Source of the DNA: Prunus persica
Lineage: Eukaryota; Streptophyta; Magnoliopsida; Rosales; Rosaceae
Assembly: GCF_000346465.2 (NCBI RefSeq)
Contig: NC_034016.1
Span: 15,864,730 to 15,928,729, forward strand
DNA length: 64,000 bases
Reading direction: 5' to 3'
Position numbers and translations under genes: made by a program. Position 1 is the first letter of the stretch. Each line of letters starts with the position of its first letter. The notes under the pieces were generated by a model, which saw nothing but the letters and a program-made list of their open reading frames with translations, was not told the origin of the DNA and made no database searches. Below, piece by piece: positions 11,348 to 23,950 of the stretch.

Positions 11348-12054
11348 CTCACTCATCATACAATTGAAATACTCCCGGTCTTCATAGTCCAACACAATTG
11401 AGTACAAGGACGAGTCAATCATTGGCGGAGGCAGTTCCACTGGATCACGACGTGAGAGAGTATTTTTCTTCAGAGGATGTAATAGTGCCATTATTTTCGA
11501 CACAGAACGCACCACTAGAACCGACTGGGGCATTGTTCACTTGAGGAGCCATGTGTAATGGTTTTCCGCTTTTTTGTTTTGCCTTGAATAATCTATTTTA
11601 AAAAATAAAATTGGAAATGCAAGAAATATATTAATAAAAAAAAAGACATTAAATTGAATAAAACGACAATTAATTTTTTTTAACTTCGTTGCCAAGATTT
11701 TGACCACTTCGAACATTTGTCCACGACCATCTGGTTTCAATGGAGGATGCCATTTGTATTTTTACACAGATAGATTTTTGTAGTAGAAAATTTGGTGTGG
11801 AAAGTGAATAATATTGGTAGGTATTTGTAGAAAAAATTTATAGAATTTTTTGATTTTTTTTTTTACAAATTTTTTCAATGTTTTTTAGCCAAAAAATGGA
11901 CAGTCGTTGGATTGGATAAGCTTTTTGGACCGGAGGCTCCAAAAGAAGCCACGTGGCTTGTAGCCATTGGTTTCTGGCAGTTGTGGATCAGCACTGATGT
12001 CAACACAAGAAATTTAAATATTTTTGGGAGACTTTGGAAAAACCCAAAGGAGAG
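11348..12054. other. Spacer, nothing firm
   Basis: Minus-strand open frames at 11342-11533 and 11537-11740 show no family features. The region may be the interior of a decayed element. A 'gccacgtgg' motif sits near 11948. Confidence 0.35.
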
Positions 12055-12240
12055 AGAAATGTTTTAAAAGAAGCTAAAATGGACAAAAGTGCTCTTATTT
12101 ATTTTTGGATTTCTTAAGGAATCCTTTACATTTGCATGTTTTTGATTTGAAAGTTGAGAGGTTTTTGTCTTTTTTTAAAAAAAGCTTTGGCTTTTTCCAA
12201 AAGTGAAATTTTTTTTGTGGCTAAAACATAAATTTATTAA
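12055..12240 (+). repeat. Dispersed repeat, copy A (inverted relative to 24245-24430)
   Basis: The stretch containing 'aggaatcctttacatttgcatg' and 'gaaagttgagaggttttt' recurs in reverse orientation at about 24245-24430 with roughly 85-90 percent identity by eye. No coding capacity is seen. It lies next to, but outside, the MITE at 12272. Confidence 0.75.
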
Positions 12241-12271
12241 TTTTTTTTACTGTTGGCGCGTGTATTCCACG

Positions 12272-12783
12272 TAGGGGTGGGTGCGGTCCGGTTTGGTCCG
12301 ATTTTCACCTCAAATCGAAATCGAAATCGGTACTATTTAACCGGTCCGATTTAGGTAAAAAAAATTTCAAAAATCGGCCGGTTCGGTTCTGACCAGTTCC
12401 GATTTTGAACCGGATTATTAATTTTTTAATTTTTTAATTTTTTATGAAAAAAATATATTTAAAAATAAAAAAAAAACTTATTTTTTTGGCTTAAAAATGA
12501 ACAAATAATCAAATTCATACATTTAGAAATTTTTTGAAGTTGAACTTGAAAAAATAGTGATTATAAAATTTAAAATATGGCATTATATTTTAAAACATTG
12601 TAAAAATAAAAATATATATATGACCGGTCCGATTCAGTTCTGTCTGGTGCGGTGGGGTGTAAAATTGAAACCAAAACTGGTTGGAACCGGTTCGGTCAGA
12701 TTTGTTGACTTTTTTGGTCAACCGGTTTTTTTTCACCAGTTCGGTTCGGTGTTTGGGTTTTCCGGTCCCGATGCCCACCCCTA
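12272..12783. mobile_element. hAT-type MITE with perfect 8-bp target duplication
   Basis: The 512-bp element starts TAGGGGTGGG and ends CCCACCCCTA, a 10-bp perfect terminal inverted repeat. Subterminal CCGGTCC/GGTTCGG words recur throughout. It is flanked by identical 8-bp direct repeats, ATTCCACG at 12264-12271 and 12784-12791. An 8-bp duplication is the hallmark of hAT-superfamily insertion. There is no transposase, so the element is non-autonomous. Clean ends suggest a fairly recent insertion. Confidence 0.92.
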
Positions 12784-13211
12784 ATTCCACGGGCTCACAA
12801 TTAAAATAAAATAAAAATTGATTTCGACCGCTAATGTTAGCAGCCTTCGAGCCACAGCCCAGACAATTCTTGCTCGTGAACTTGTTTGGATTGGTAGGGT
12901 CCCATCTCTTGCCCGAACTGGACCTTGTGCGCTGGTGGGGTTTTTTGGGCCTAGGACCCCCTTTTGCCTGCCTTCCCCCTCGCGGTGGAAGTACTCTTAC
13001 AGAAACTACAAACTATATAAGACATTTGACACCAATAGAAAAGAAAAAAAAAATTATATAAAACAAATGAAGATTGTAGAGTGAAGACAACTCAGGGCAT
13101 CTGGCGGCCAAGCAATAAAGAAGACGACCGAAGAGCCCATGCTTGTAGAGTCGTAGCTCACAAATGAACAGAAAGAAAGCAAAACAAAGAAAGACAAACT
13201 AAAAATTCGCA

Positions 13212-16200
13212 ATGAAAGTGAAAGCAAAAAGCCCCAAAGCGAAATTTGGGCTACCCGCAGTCTTCCTCCTCTGTTCCCTCTTCTTCTTCGTTGGCTTGTT
13301 CACCTTCACCCTCCTCTCTCATGTCTCCTTCCCTCAATTTCTCTCTGGTCCACGCTCGGTCTCCAGAACGCTTCAATCGGAAGATGGCGAAGATCACGGT
13401 CCAATGCCGCAAGGCGAGACCGGAGACAGCTTTATTCAATCGATTCCATTCCAGGTTTGTGTTTAATCTGATCAGTATTGATTGGGATTTGCTTTGCTAA
13501 TTCGGTCAATTGGGTTTTTGGGTTTTGGGTCTGTTTGACATTGTTGAATCCCACAGGTTTTGAGTTGGAAACCGCGGGCCCTTTATTTTCCGAGATTTGC
13601 AACTGCGGAGCAATGCGAAAGCGTGATTGAAATGGCGAAGACTAAGCTCAGGCCGTCGGCATTGGCTTTGCGAAAGGGAGAGACTACTGAGAGCACAAAG
13701 GGGACTAGAACAAGGTATCTTTGTCTTCCATTTTTAATGTTGCTCATCATCTCCACATGGTGAGCAATTGAATATGGATATGAGTGGAAAAAGATGGGCC
13801 ATAATAATGTGTTGTGTCAATCAGAAATGTTTAATGTAATATTGTGCAATTATGCCTAGCGTGCTATGGGGAGAGTAGAATGTTTGATATTTATGAGAGA
13901 AGAAAGAAAGGGACCCATGGTGTTTCATTTGGAAATAAAGTGGCACAAACTAATTCGAGCTGTTGGGAAAAGTTAATATGTTGTTAATCGTAACATTCTA
14001 GAGAAGGATAACTTCTTATTTATGTGTTTCTTTATCCACTGTGGCACAAGCACATGGGTTCACTTATCAAGTTTCTTCAAAATTTGTTTTAAATCAGTGA
14101 TTTGTCATAATAAGTGGATGGGTCCCATTACTTTATAGATACATTGATGTAGAGGAAATGGAGAAAAGATGCCTGCATTGTTCATCTTCTTTCATATTTG
14201 TCATCCTGAAGTTTTTAAAACATAGTTGACTCCTGACCTAGATTCTGTACAAGAAAAAATGACATCATAAGTTGGGATATGTGAGTACCGGGGGGATGAT
14301 ATCAGGGTTTGTCAGTTTGATGCGGGTGCATTGACTCGCAATTCCTTGTTCCACACATAAAATTATTTTTGTAGATCATCTGTTATTCTGACCTTACCAT
14401 GCTCAGGACATGTTTTCTTATGCAACTTGCAAAATGAACTACAATATCAGCGGAGTTCGTATTTCGTGTTTCTTCAAACTGCCATTAGAGACTTCTAGAA
14501 TAGCTCATGCACTGTAGTTTGTTGACCTGTATTGTATAGTTTGCAAGTAAATGGGAATTTAATGCTGGACATATTTTAATTTCTTATTTATCTTTTTCTA
14601 TTATTAAGGGCCTGCATCTTTGGGAAATTTGTGAAATGAGTAGTTTAAATGTTTCAAGAAACCCATTCATAAGAATTCTTTTGGCAGGGAAGTTTTGGAA
14701 GATAATTTATAAAAGAGCCTTGTAATATCCCTTTCTGTATCATAAAACTTGTCATCTCTGCTTTCATCAAGTTTATGTGGTATGCTGCTTTGGAATGTAT
14801 CCTATAACTCACAATTAATCACCTTTGGTTGGTCCCCGTGCTGACGATCAATGTTAAACATGCTAGTTTGAAGGTGTTGTACATAGAATGTTTTGCTGCT
14901 TGTGAAATTAACTGTTAGTCTATACTTTATTATAGTTCAGGCACATTTATTAGTGCATCCGAAGATGAAACCGGAATCCTGGAGATTATTGAGGAAAAGA
15001 TTGCCAGGGCTACAATGTTACCAAGGACCCATGGAGAGGTATTTTTATCATTGTATATTATTCAGGGGCAGGCTTAAGTGTGAGGGGGAATTCAAAAGCA
15101 GTTAAGCAGATGTTTTTCATTGTTCATATGTTCTTTCTTTTTACTGGTAAACAGAAAATAGTGTATCCAATACTGTTACTACTTTCACAACAATTTTAAA
15201 ATGTTAACCTTTCATTACAGGTAAATTCTAAATTAATCTGAGTAATGCGAAGATATCATCATATTGCAGGCATTCAATGTTTTGCGGTATGAGATTGGCC
15301 AGAAGTATGATTCTCATTATGATGCATTCAACCCATCAGAATATGGTCAACAGAAAAGCCAAAGAGTATATACTTAACTAGCTTCTACATCATGTGCTGT
15401 CATTTTCTGCTCTGTTTTTATTTCGGAATTCCTTCCTGCCAAATAGAAGATCCCTGATACTTGATGGGATGGTTTGCGTATTTATGCACTTAACACCAGC
15501 CAAAGAAATAAATAAATGAACACATAAAAAAGAACTACAGTATTTCTTATAATTTTTGTGTAATGGTCAGCATCTCTATTATGTAATGCTGATAAGCAAT
15601 ACTTGTGGAATTACTTGAATATTAGATCACAATCATAACCCTTTTCTAAAAAAACAAATTTGCAACAATGGTTGACCATTTTACTTCCAAAAAAATCAGT
15701 TGTGCTTTCCAACTTATGATTTTTCCTTTTTCGTCTTCTATAATGTATACTTTAAATTGAGTATTGAGCAAAAAAAAAAAAAAAAATGAATGAATGAATA
15801 TTGGTGTTGCAGCAGTTATTAATGATATATTTCAAATGGTATTTCCATTAGTCCCTTTTTCTGTTTATGTCATTTGAGTACATTTGTTGCTTAAAAAAAT
15901 ATTGGGTTGAGGACCTTGAAGCTGACATCAAAAGATTGTTAGTCCTTAATTTTTCAGAACAATTTATCATCATCGAGCTGTAATTGATTTCTGTAACTTA
16001 GAAGGATGACTGCAGTTTAAGTTGTCCTGATTTCTTCAGCTTTTTAAAAAAGAAAAGATTAAATAAAACTTGTAGCATAATCCCATTATTCTAATCACCA
16101 TTTTTGTATTCTAACATTCCATGGTTCTATTTTATATGAGCCTTGCCTATAAATTCCTTGCCCATTATACTTACTGAACTAGTTAATAGTTATAGATCCT

Positions 16201-16997
16201 TTTCTCATACCCTTTACATTCAGCCTAAAATTATATTTGAAACTAATTTATAATTATAGGTATGCAGAAGTTGCAAATTGCTTTTTCAATTCATGATTTC
16301 ACCTTTCTGTAAACGATTTATCGTTGTTGCTTCTTTCCTTAACCATTGATACCTAACTGTCAAAACTTTACACTCAATGTTGCAGTTTGCTTCCTTCTTG
16401 TTGTATCTTTCTGATGTAGAAGAAGGTGGAGAAACCATGTTCCCTTTTGAGGTGGGTTAGAAAATTGATATACTATTACTTTGAAATATTTGCATGCACT
16501 CATCCTAATTTTTTTTTAATTAGTAGAATGGCTTACATATGGGTATGAGCTATGATTACAAGAAATGCATTGGTTTAAAGGTTATGCCGAGGCAAGGGGA
16601 TGGACTTTTATTTTATTCAGTGCTTCCAAATGGCACAATTGATCAGGTTAGTTTACTTTATCATATCTTAAATCACATCTAATTCTTATAAATTGCTTTT
16701 CTTGTTGTTATGAACGATGTGAATTTGGACAACTTGTTTCTATTTCCTTTGGCATCAAATTAATTTATTTGAATCACATCTAAGTATTTATATATAAAGG
16801 ATCAGTAACTAATTAGTTTATTTGAAACTTGGAATTGTCATTTCGGTTCTCTTCCTCTGTCACTTCTTGCTGGTGATTAAACAAAGAGTCTTTTGTGGCG
16901 CAATTTGCAGACATCTCTTCATGGAAGCTGCCCGGTGATCAAGGGGGAAAAATGGGTTGCAACAAAGTGGATTAGAAATCAAGAAGATCTGGAGTAA
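13212..16997 (+). CDS. P4H9: Prolyl 4-hydroxylase, P4H9-like
   Basis: Seven exons: 13212-13454, 13557-13714, 14936-15038, 15270-15365, 16386-16451, 16527-16646 and 16911-16997. They give 290 residues, close to the 288 I recall for Arabidopsis P4H9 (At4g33910). A basic N-terminus (MKVKAKSPKAKFG) and one hydrophobic segment (about residues 14-35) make a type II signal anchor for the ER/Golgi. The catalytic 2-oxoglutarate/Fe(II) domain carries H184 and D186 (HYDAF), the distal H266 (HGSCPV) and the 2-oxoglutarate-binding K276. The words SALALRKGE, SGTFISASE and EEGGETMFPFENG fit the family. Role: 4-hydroxylation of peptidyl proline in extensins and arabinogalactan proteins in the secretory pathway, before O-glycosylation. 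All joints are in frame with standard splice sites. P4H9 rather than another P4H is judged from the N-terminus. Confidence 0.92.
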
Positions 16998-18005
16998 GAG
17001 TTGTTTTATTCCAAATGTTGTTCTTTCTGGAGCTGGTGGTTCCGGAACAGTGGAACAAAACAGATCACTGGTTTAACAACTGCAGTCCAGTCAACGTCGA
17101 ACAGTGGTACTGGAGTTTCCGTTCCTTTCATGTTTCAAGTATAGAACTGAGTGAACTATGTTCTTGCAGTAGGCGGCGCAACAGTTACTCTTGGATGTAC
17201 AGCCCAAAGATGGGGTGCTAAACTTCTTTTGTTTTGGGTCGATAACCATGCCACTTGTTATAGAAGAATTCTTTTGTGTAGCTTTGCTGCTAAATAATGA
17301 ATGAACCTTGTATGTAAAATGGTATTTTGATTCGAGAATTCTTCCTTCAAAATCGAAATTTTGAGTTGTCGACATTTTGTTTATTAAGAATTCTCCATGC
17401 ATAATTGTCATCATCCACAACTCTCTCGGACTACCAAAATAAAAATTCAAAATTGGTCAGGATATGAAATATGGTACAATTAAGTATTGAGTCCATTTCT
17501 ATTCAGGGATTTTATCAAATAAGCTTAATGGAATTTGATTGTATTTGAGGAATCTCTCAATTGAGACAGCATATAGTTTTTATTTTGTCAACGAGCCTTA
17601 ACTCAAGTGGTGTCGGACAGCAGAGATCTTAAGTTCAAATTTCATGTAATTAAAAAATAAAATAAAAAATAAAAAAAGAGTGAGTTGCCACATAAGCAAA
17701 GGTGTGATTCTCTCGTATCCTCCACATCCAAACACACCCCAATGACAGAATAAGGTAACTTCATTTTAAAAGGACCGTTGGAGCCAAAAGACACGCCCTT
17801 TAGACTGTAACGGCTACTTACCATTTGAAAAAAAACAATAAACCCTCTTTGGATCCCAGCCAAAAATCTTCACATTCTTCTGATCACCAAATCCCAAAAG
17901 AACAAAAATCTTCTCATTCTTCCCTCAGATCTCACAATTCCTTTCGAACTCTTCATCATTCTCTTCTGCGATTCTTGATCCTCGTTTTCGTCTCAGAGAT
18001 TAGCC
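16998..18005. other. Spacer between P4H9-like and coiled-coil genes
   Basis: Holds the 3' UTR of the P4H9-like gene (up to about 17330) and the promoter and leader of the next gene. The leader is AC/CT-rich from about 17820. Open frames here are short and unconvincing. Confidence 0.45.
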
Positions 18006-21000
18006 ATGGACCTCGGCTGCTTGGACTTGGGTTGCATCTCCGTGTCAGACAAGCAAGGCACTAACGACGCCGTTCTTGATTCCGACAACAAGGAAAACGA
18101 CGCCACGACCACCGCGAGCCCCAAGATCGGAAAGGTAAGTATTTTGACCTTTCGTTTTTCAGATTCAATTCAAGACTACTATTTTTCCATCAGTGCCTTA
18201 GATATGTTCCGTTTTCTTGAATCGGATTCTCTGTTTGTGTTTGGATCCTGATTTGTTTAGGTTTTAGTGGAGTTGAAACCCTAGGACCTTGAATAAATGA
18301 GGTTTATTGATTGGCTTTGATTTGGTACTTAATTGATGGTTGTTACTCATTTAGAACTCTAAACCCTTTGTTATTTTTTCTCTACTGTTGGGATTTATGC
18401 CGATTGAAATTGTCAGTTAAATTTTTCTTAATTCCTCTACTTGGTGTTCTGTTTTAGCTTCACTTTTGTGTTGATATTTTGATAGAAGCGGATTCGAAAT
18501 GCTTTATTTCCACTGCTTAAATTCAGTTGGCTTTTGCTTGATAAGATATCTATGTCATTACAAGAATACCATGGATGTTGGAAAGAAGGCAATTTTCTGT
18601 AAATATGAATTTATTTTTTTAATTTAACTTGACATTTCAATGTTGACCTTTCTGGTTGGTTTTTGTGTTCTATATTTGCATGAAATGCTGTGATATAGAA
18701 CCAAATTAACAATTTCTGTCAAATCCTGTATTGTTTTGTTTGACATCCCCATTTTCCTTTCTGAATAGTGCAGAATAAAAATTTGAGAGAGACTAGCCTA
18801 TCGACATTGAATTCTCTTAACAAATCACAAATAAAGAAGCCTTCTCATCGTAGGACCTCTCCTCTGAACTGGTTCCCGCGAAAAAAAGGGGACTCCTATT
18901 TGAAGAGGAAGATCAAAATGCTGCAGGTTTTGCATCTTTCTCTAATAAACACATGTAATTTATGCTCTAATGTTTTTTGATTAATTTCCATGTTAACCAA
19001 AATACTAATTTGTTGGTCTTTATCAGGAAGTAGATGGCATGAATTTAACTCTCGATGAGACTTTAGGGGATTCTAATCCGCATTACTCAAAAGTCCTAAG
19101 GGAAAAAATGGCAGCAAAAGAAGCTGCACAAAAGGCAATGGAGGCACGAAAAGCAGCACTGGTGGAAGCATCTTGGTGTCGCATTCTTAGGGCATCCAGG
19201 TAATAGTTTGAACTTGGATGCGTAATCATGATTAAGCAGTTTAAAGGCTAATTTCTTAGTTACAATGTTGTTTTAATCTTTATTTCAGGATTCAAAGCAA
19301 AGAAGCAGAAGCACAGCTGTTGAAAGCAGACAAGGCTGCAGCCGAAGCTTTTGAAGAGGCAACAGCTGTGGGAGTTATCATGTTTGACAAACCAAATTGC
19401 CCTCGGAAGCCATGTAAAATAGAAACATCCACTGTTAATGGAGGAGAGTCTACTACTCACACAGTCACAGCATCTTTTGAGACTGCATTTGACGTTGATA
19501 AAGAAGTAGCTGCAGCTGTTAAAATTGCATTAGTAAGGCTTGGAAATTCTCCTTCTTTTAGTAAAGATGAATTCAAAGATCTGCTCCGAAAAATTAGTGA
19601 GAATCCTGATACAAGTGAAAATAATCAGGAATCGTCTGAGTTTACTTCAGAATGTGAATCAGAATCTGGATCAGAACTTGAAGTAGTATCCCAGAAAGAT
19701 ACTATCATTTCCCAAGATTTGGATCATAAGATGTCAGGTTTTGAGGAAAGACAGAGTAAAAACAGAAGGCAGTCATTTGGTAAGCTTAATATGGCAAAGA
19801 TAGCAGACATGATGCTTGAGAGGCTTCAATGTTTGCAAGAAGATGAACTCTCCTCTCTTGCCACTATAGTTGCTACTTGTGGTTTAAATGCTGCCTTAAC
19901 GGAAGTTGAAAATAGCAAGCTTCATGATCAAGGCTCTGCTGCTGAGACCCTTCCACAAAGATTTGGAGCGGCAAAGCCTGAATACTTCAGAGATGGGCAG
20001 GTGAGAAGGAAGCAAACTACATCAGAACTCCCAAGTCTAGACAAGTTTTTAGTTAAGCACATGACCAAACTTGAGAAAGAAGTGCAAGAAGCCAAGAATA
20101 GAAGGAATAAGTTGACGGAAAAAACTGAAACTGTTGATGAGAAGGCCAAATTAGATAACATTGGAAATACCTCTGAAACCATTCCAGGCCTGGGAAGCAT
20201 TTTTCTGAAGCATGGTTCAAAATTCGAAAAAGAGATTGAAGAGGCAAAGAAAAATTCAAGTGGACATTTTGAAATGCTTCAAAAGAGTTCACAGAGAAAC
20301 AAAATATCTTCTGATGCCATTCCTGACTTGGAAAGTATGCTGATTAAACATTCTTCAAAACTTGAAAAGGAAGTTGAAGAGGCCAAGACGAAATTTGTGA
20401 AAACATCTGCTACGAGTGACCAAAAATCAGTAGTGGGCAGTCGTAAAAAAGAACATGTCTCAGAACTCCCCAGCCTAGACAAGTTCTTAGTGAAACATGT
20501 CTCAAGACTTGAGAAGGAAGTCCAAGAAGCAAAGAATAGAAGGAGGACTGATGTACATGAAGGAGTTAGGTTTCCTTATCTGAGGAAGAAAATTGATTCA
20601 TTTGCATCAGTTGCACAACAAAAGAAAATGGCTATTTCTTCTTCTGAGGAAGGATCAGAGGGGAAAGAAAATTTAGACTTAAACAAGGATGTTGAGGAGC
20701 ATTCTAGGATGGAGCAAAATGAAGTTGGGTCTTCACCGCAGAATCCTAGTGCAGAGGAAATAAACTCACTTCAGAATACGATGGCTGAAACTAAAGAGAC
20801 TGAAGATGGTTTAGACAAGATTATGGTCAAACCAGTCCACTGGTTGGAAAGGGAGAAAATCCAAGCCTTGGCAATGGGAAACAATTACGAATATCATACG
20901 CTCAAAAAGAAAAAGGGAGAAAGCAGTGTTACTCAATGTGAGAGCTTGGACAAAGTTTTGGTAAAACATGTTTCCAGACTGGAGAAAGAGAAGATGAAGC

Positions 21001-21448
21001 AACAGTCAGAAGACGAAGCAACTGAAGTGAAAAGAAGTAATGCAAAACTGCCTTCACATATGGAAGAAGCATGTGGTTTGGACCAAATTCTGGTTAAACA
21101 TAAATCAAGGCTTGAAAGAGAAAAGGTGGCTGCTGCTCAGCAACCAGAAGAACAAACCAGATTCTCTGTAACTCGTAAAGAAGCAAGGGAGAGAGAACTA
21201 CAAGAACAATGGGGAGGTTTAAGCTTAGGAAACTCCATGAAGCCACATGTCTCGAAACTTCAACGAGATAAGGTAAATGCTCTTTTTCTTGTGCTTAATG
21301 TATTTTTTGCAATGCTTTGTTGAAATTCTGATTATTTGTTGGTTTCTCCTTTGCGTAATGGGTTTGTTGGTATTTCCATTTTGTGTAGGCCGCTTGGATT
21401 AAAGCTGAACAGGAGGAGAAGAGGCAAGGTACTGGTTTCTCAGATTGA
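18006..21448 (+). CDS. Coiled-coil protein with eight short internal repeats, function unknown
   Basis: Five exons: 18006-18134, 18774-18926, 19027-19199, 19289-21272 and 21389-21448. They give 832 residues. I do not recognise a named gene; uncharacterised plant proteins of this kind are known to me only as conserved coiled-coil proteins. The N-terminus reads MDLGCLDLGCISVSDKQ. A helical Ala/Lys/Glu-rich region (REKMAAKEAAQKAMEARKAA) follows near residues 115-165. From about residue 398 to 805 a motif of the type LPSLDKFLVKHVSRLEKE is repeated. The copies start near residues 398, 450, 496, 545, 659, 704 and 748, with a degenerate one (MKPHVSKLQRDK) near 800. Each repeat is followed by Glu/Lys-rich linker, so the whole is probably a long helical scaffold. 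No membrane segment or catalytic motif is seen. Cytoskeletal or nuclear scaffold roles are possible but unsupported. Confidence 0.82.
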
Positions 21449-21529
21449 AGCCGAATATTATAAAAGGATTGAAGACGGAAATATAGTTACATGTGAACTT
21501 TTGTGAAGTCTCTTCATTTTCTATTCAGT

Positions 21530-21565
21530 GATCAATGCGATCAATGCGATCAATGCGATCAATGC
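21530..21565. repeat. 9-bp unit (GATCAATGC) repeated four times
   Basis: Four exact, head-to-tail copies lie about 80 bases after the stop codon of the coiled-coil gene, so in its likely 3' UTR. A pyrimidine run (ttttttcccccc) follows. Confidence 0.95.
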
Positions 21566-22035
21566 TTTTTTCCCCCCCTGTTTTTTACCATATTGCATTG
21601 TAACAGGAGAATGATAATTGTCTATAAATATAATCAATTCAATTTGGTTAATTCTTTGACTGGTAGATTGGAGTCGTTTTCCAATCTAAGTTTGGATTTT
21701 ATTTTAAATTTTGCATTGCCTCAAGCCAGTGGAAATAGGAATGTAAGTTTCAAAAGGGTACATCAATAAGAACCCCATCGAATTGACCATGATCAAGTTT
21801 TGACAGAAAAATTGATTACTGCCAAAGCAATCATAAAAGCCCTTTGATCTTTAAGAGAAGCAACGAAAAAGCGCTGGAAACAAAACCAATTTTAGGTTCC
21901 ACATTGTACATTACCTAGCCGATTTGGATGTAACAGATCATAATTTTTACAAGAGACCGTTGAAGCAAAATTGTTATGGATGCTACCAAATGATCTACCA
22001 ACAAATGGAATGATACAATTTCATGGCTCAAGTAA
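21566..22035. other. Short spacer between convergent genes
   Basis: Contains the end of the coiled-coil transcript and the 3' UTR of the minus-strand MED28 gene. No gene supported. Confidence 0.45.
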
Positions 22036-23550
22036 CTACACCCTCTCAAGCTCAGTGTTGTGCTTGTCCAATTGGTCTTTCAGATCCTTTTTCCACCCTT
22101 GGATCAGCCTTTCATGCTTCTTGATAAGCTCAGTCTTTATCCTCAACTCCTCTTCCATTGCATCAATCTCCTGGAAAAATGAAACCGCGCAACCATTAAG
22201 AAAACAAAGACTTAATAAGCTAAGGACAAGCTGAACAACATGGTCTTCAGATAACCTTTCTAAGTTGTTGAGCCTTGGTTGGCTGATCCTCACGTTGTAG
22301 ACCAATAAAATATAGTTGAAGCTTTTTGGCAGCTTCCATAAAATCTCTGGCATGCCTCTCCACATCAACTGAAGCAATGACAGAATAAACACCATCAGAG
22401 GAAGTAAAGATAAATGCATCCTTGGTGCACTGTTGTTCATTGTGCACTTCAGGATCAAAGAAGACTCTGCAACTTCATTTACTACTTTACAAAGACTGAC
22501 AGTCATAAGGTTCGATGTTACGATTGATAAACAAACTCACCTTATGCAACCTCAACCTCAAAGGCCAAGTCAACCCTGATTGCAAAGGTACAATAAAAGA
22601 TCCATGGATCTTTTGTGGCCACTACAAGAATGATATTTTTCAGGTGGGTACACAAGATTTACCCAAAAACATAACCAAGAGTTCCAAAACAATCCTAACA
22701 CTTGTAAGTAAAACTTTCATATGAAATGGAAAAATTCATAGAGAGCAAGACTTTATGTCCCCATTTATACATCCAGAATCCAAACTTTTGGTCAAAATGG
22801 ATTTTCTTACCCCCTCATGAATATGTTATGTAATCTACAATTTCTTTCTTCTCCAGCCACTATTTAGAATTAAAGGCTAACACTTGGTTATTTGAGATTT
22901 GATTTGAAACAAACAACAACACTCTTGCTGTTCAAATCTCCCAACTCTCTGTTGAAATATAACTACTTTGCCAAAGCTGAAGCAGGAGATCCCAAACTGA
23001 GTGTGTTTAACCAATTTAATATATTCCTTACTCTTTCGTTTAGGCTTTGGCCAGAGGCAGGTACATAGAATGTTTTCTATTGTGGACCCAAGAAACCCCT
23101 ATTGCAGTCTTTTTTATGGGTAACATAGCTCTGTCACGAGGTTCACCCTCTCAAAGTTTATCAACAAAAAAGTGAACTACAAATTTTCACTTAAAACGAA
23201 TGCATACACATCCAAAAAGTTGTAGTTTTATCATCAAAACTTAGAAACCCTAGCCTCAGTATCAGGATAAGTGGTTAATCTGTGGGTGACCAAGCATCTG
23301 TATCAAAGAGGATTCACATAAAAACAAGCAAGCATACACTGAATGGCATGTAAAGCTATTGGTACTAACTCTGATGAGAAGGGTGGGGAGACCGGTCAAT
23401 TGCTTGAAGCTCTCTGGCAGGCAAGCATGGAAGCAAAGCAGCCTCCAGTGCTATCACACAGGCAACCATGTCTTCCCTTTGAGGTTGTGGGGATTGCATC
23501 TGGGCATCAATTTGATGCTGCTGCTGATCTGCCGCTTGTCTCTCAGCCAT
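22036..23550 (-). CDS. MED28: Mediator complex subunit 28
   Basis: Three coding exons, 23550-23370, 22368-22256 and 22170-22036, give 142 residues, a normal size for plant MED28. The sequence runs MAERQAADQQQHQ, QREDMVACVIALEAALLPCL, PARELQAIDRSPHPSHQ, then IDVERHARDFMEAAKKLQ, YFIGLQREDQPTKAQQLRK and a coiled-coil end (KHERLIQGWKKDLKDQLDKH). The split codon A|TT (I62 by my count) and the 1001-base first intron keep the frame. MED28 is a head-module subunit of Mediator and links transcription factors to RNA polymerase II in the nucleus. A 5'-UTR intron is likely (donor at 23939, acceptor near 23569), placing the transcript start beyond 23940. ATG 23550 is chosen over the in-frame ATG at 23583 because MAERQ is the family start. 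Confidence 0.92.
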
Positions 23551-23950
23551 GTGAAAGATAACCAACACCTGCAAAATACCCATAAACCAAAATAGATAGG
23601 AAATGAAATTGAAGTATGAATTCGATTATCCAAATGGGCAGATAAGAAACCCAGAAGAATAAGAGGAAAAAAATGTAAAATTTACAGATGATTTGGTGGA
23701 AAACTAAGTATTTAAGTATCTGGGTATAACCAAACTAGCATGAAATTTTCAATCTAAGATTCAACAGCTCTTAGTATCTAAATAATATCTAAAAGTGCGA
23801 GGCTTTTGCTAATCTATTAATCATACAACTAAGGAAGAGTGAATTGAATCCATAAAAATTAACTAAAAAAAGCTTAGGAAATATCCAAATGCGTATTCTC
23901 TCTTTCAATTTCAGACAAATTATACAAATCTCGTGTTACCTTAGCCTTGG

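Noticed and set aside
11342..11740. Two minus-strand frames of 63 and 67 codons
   Set aside because: No similarity that I can recognise and located among decayed repeats; possible transposon debris but unsupported.
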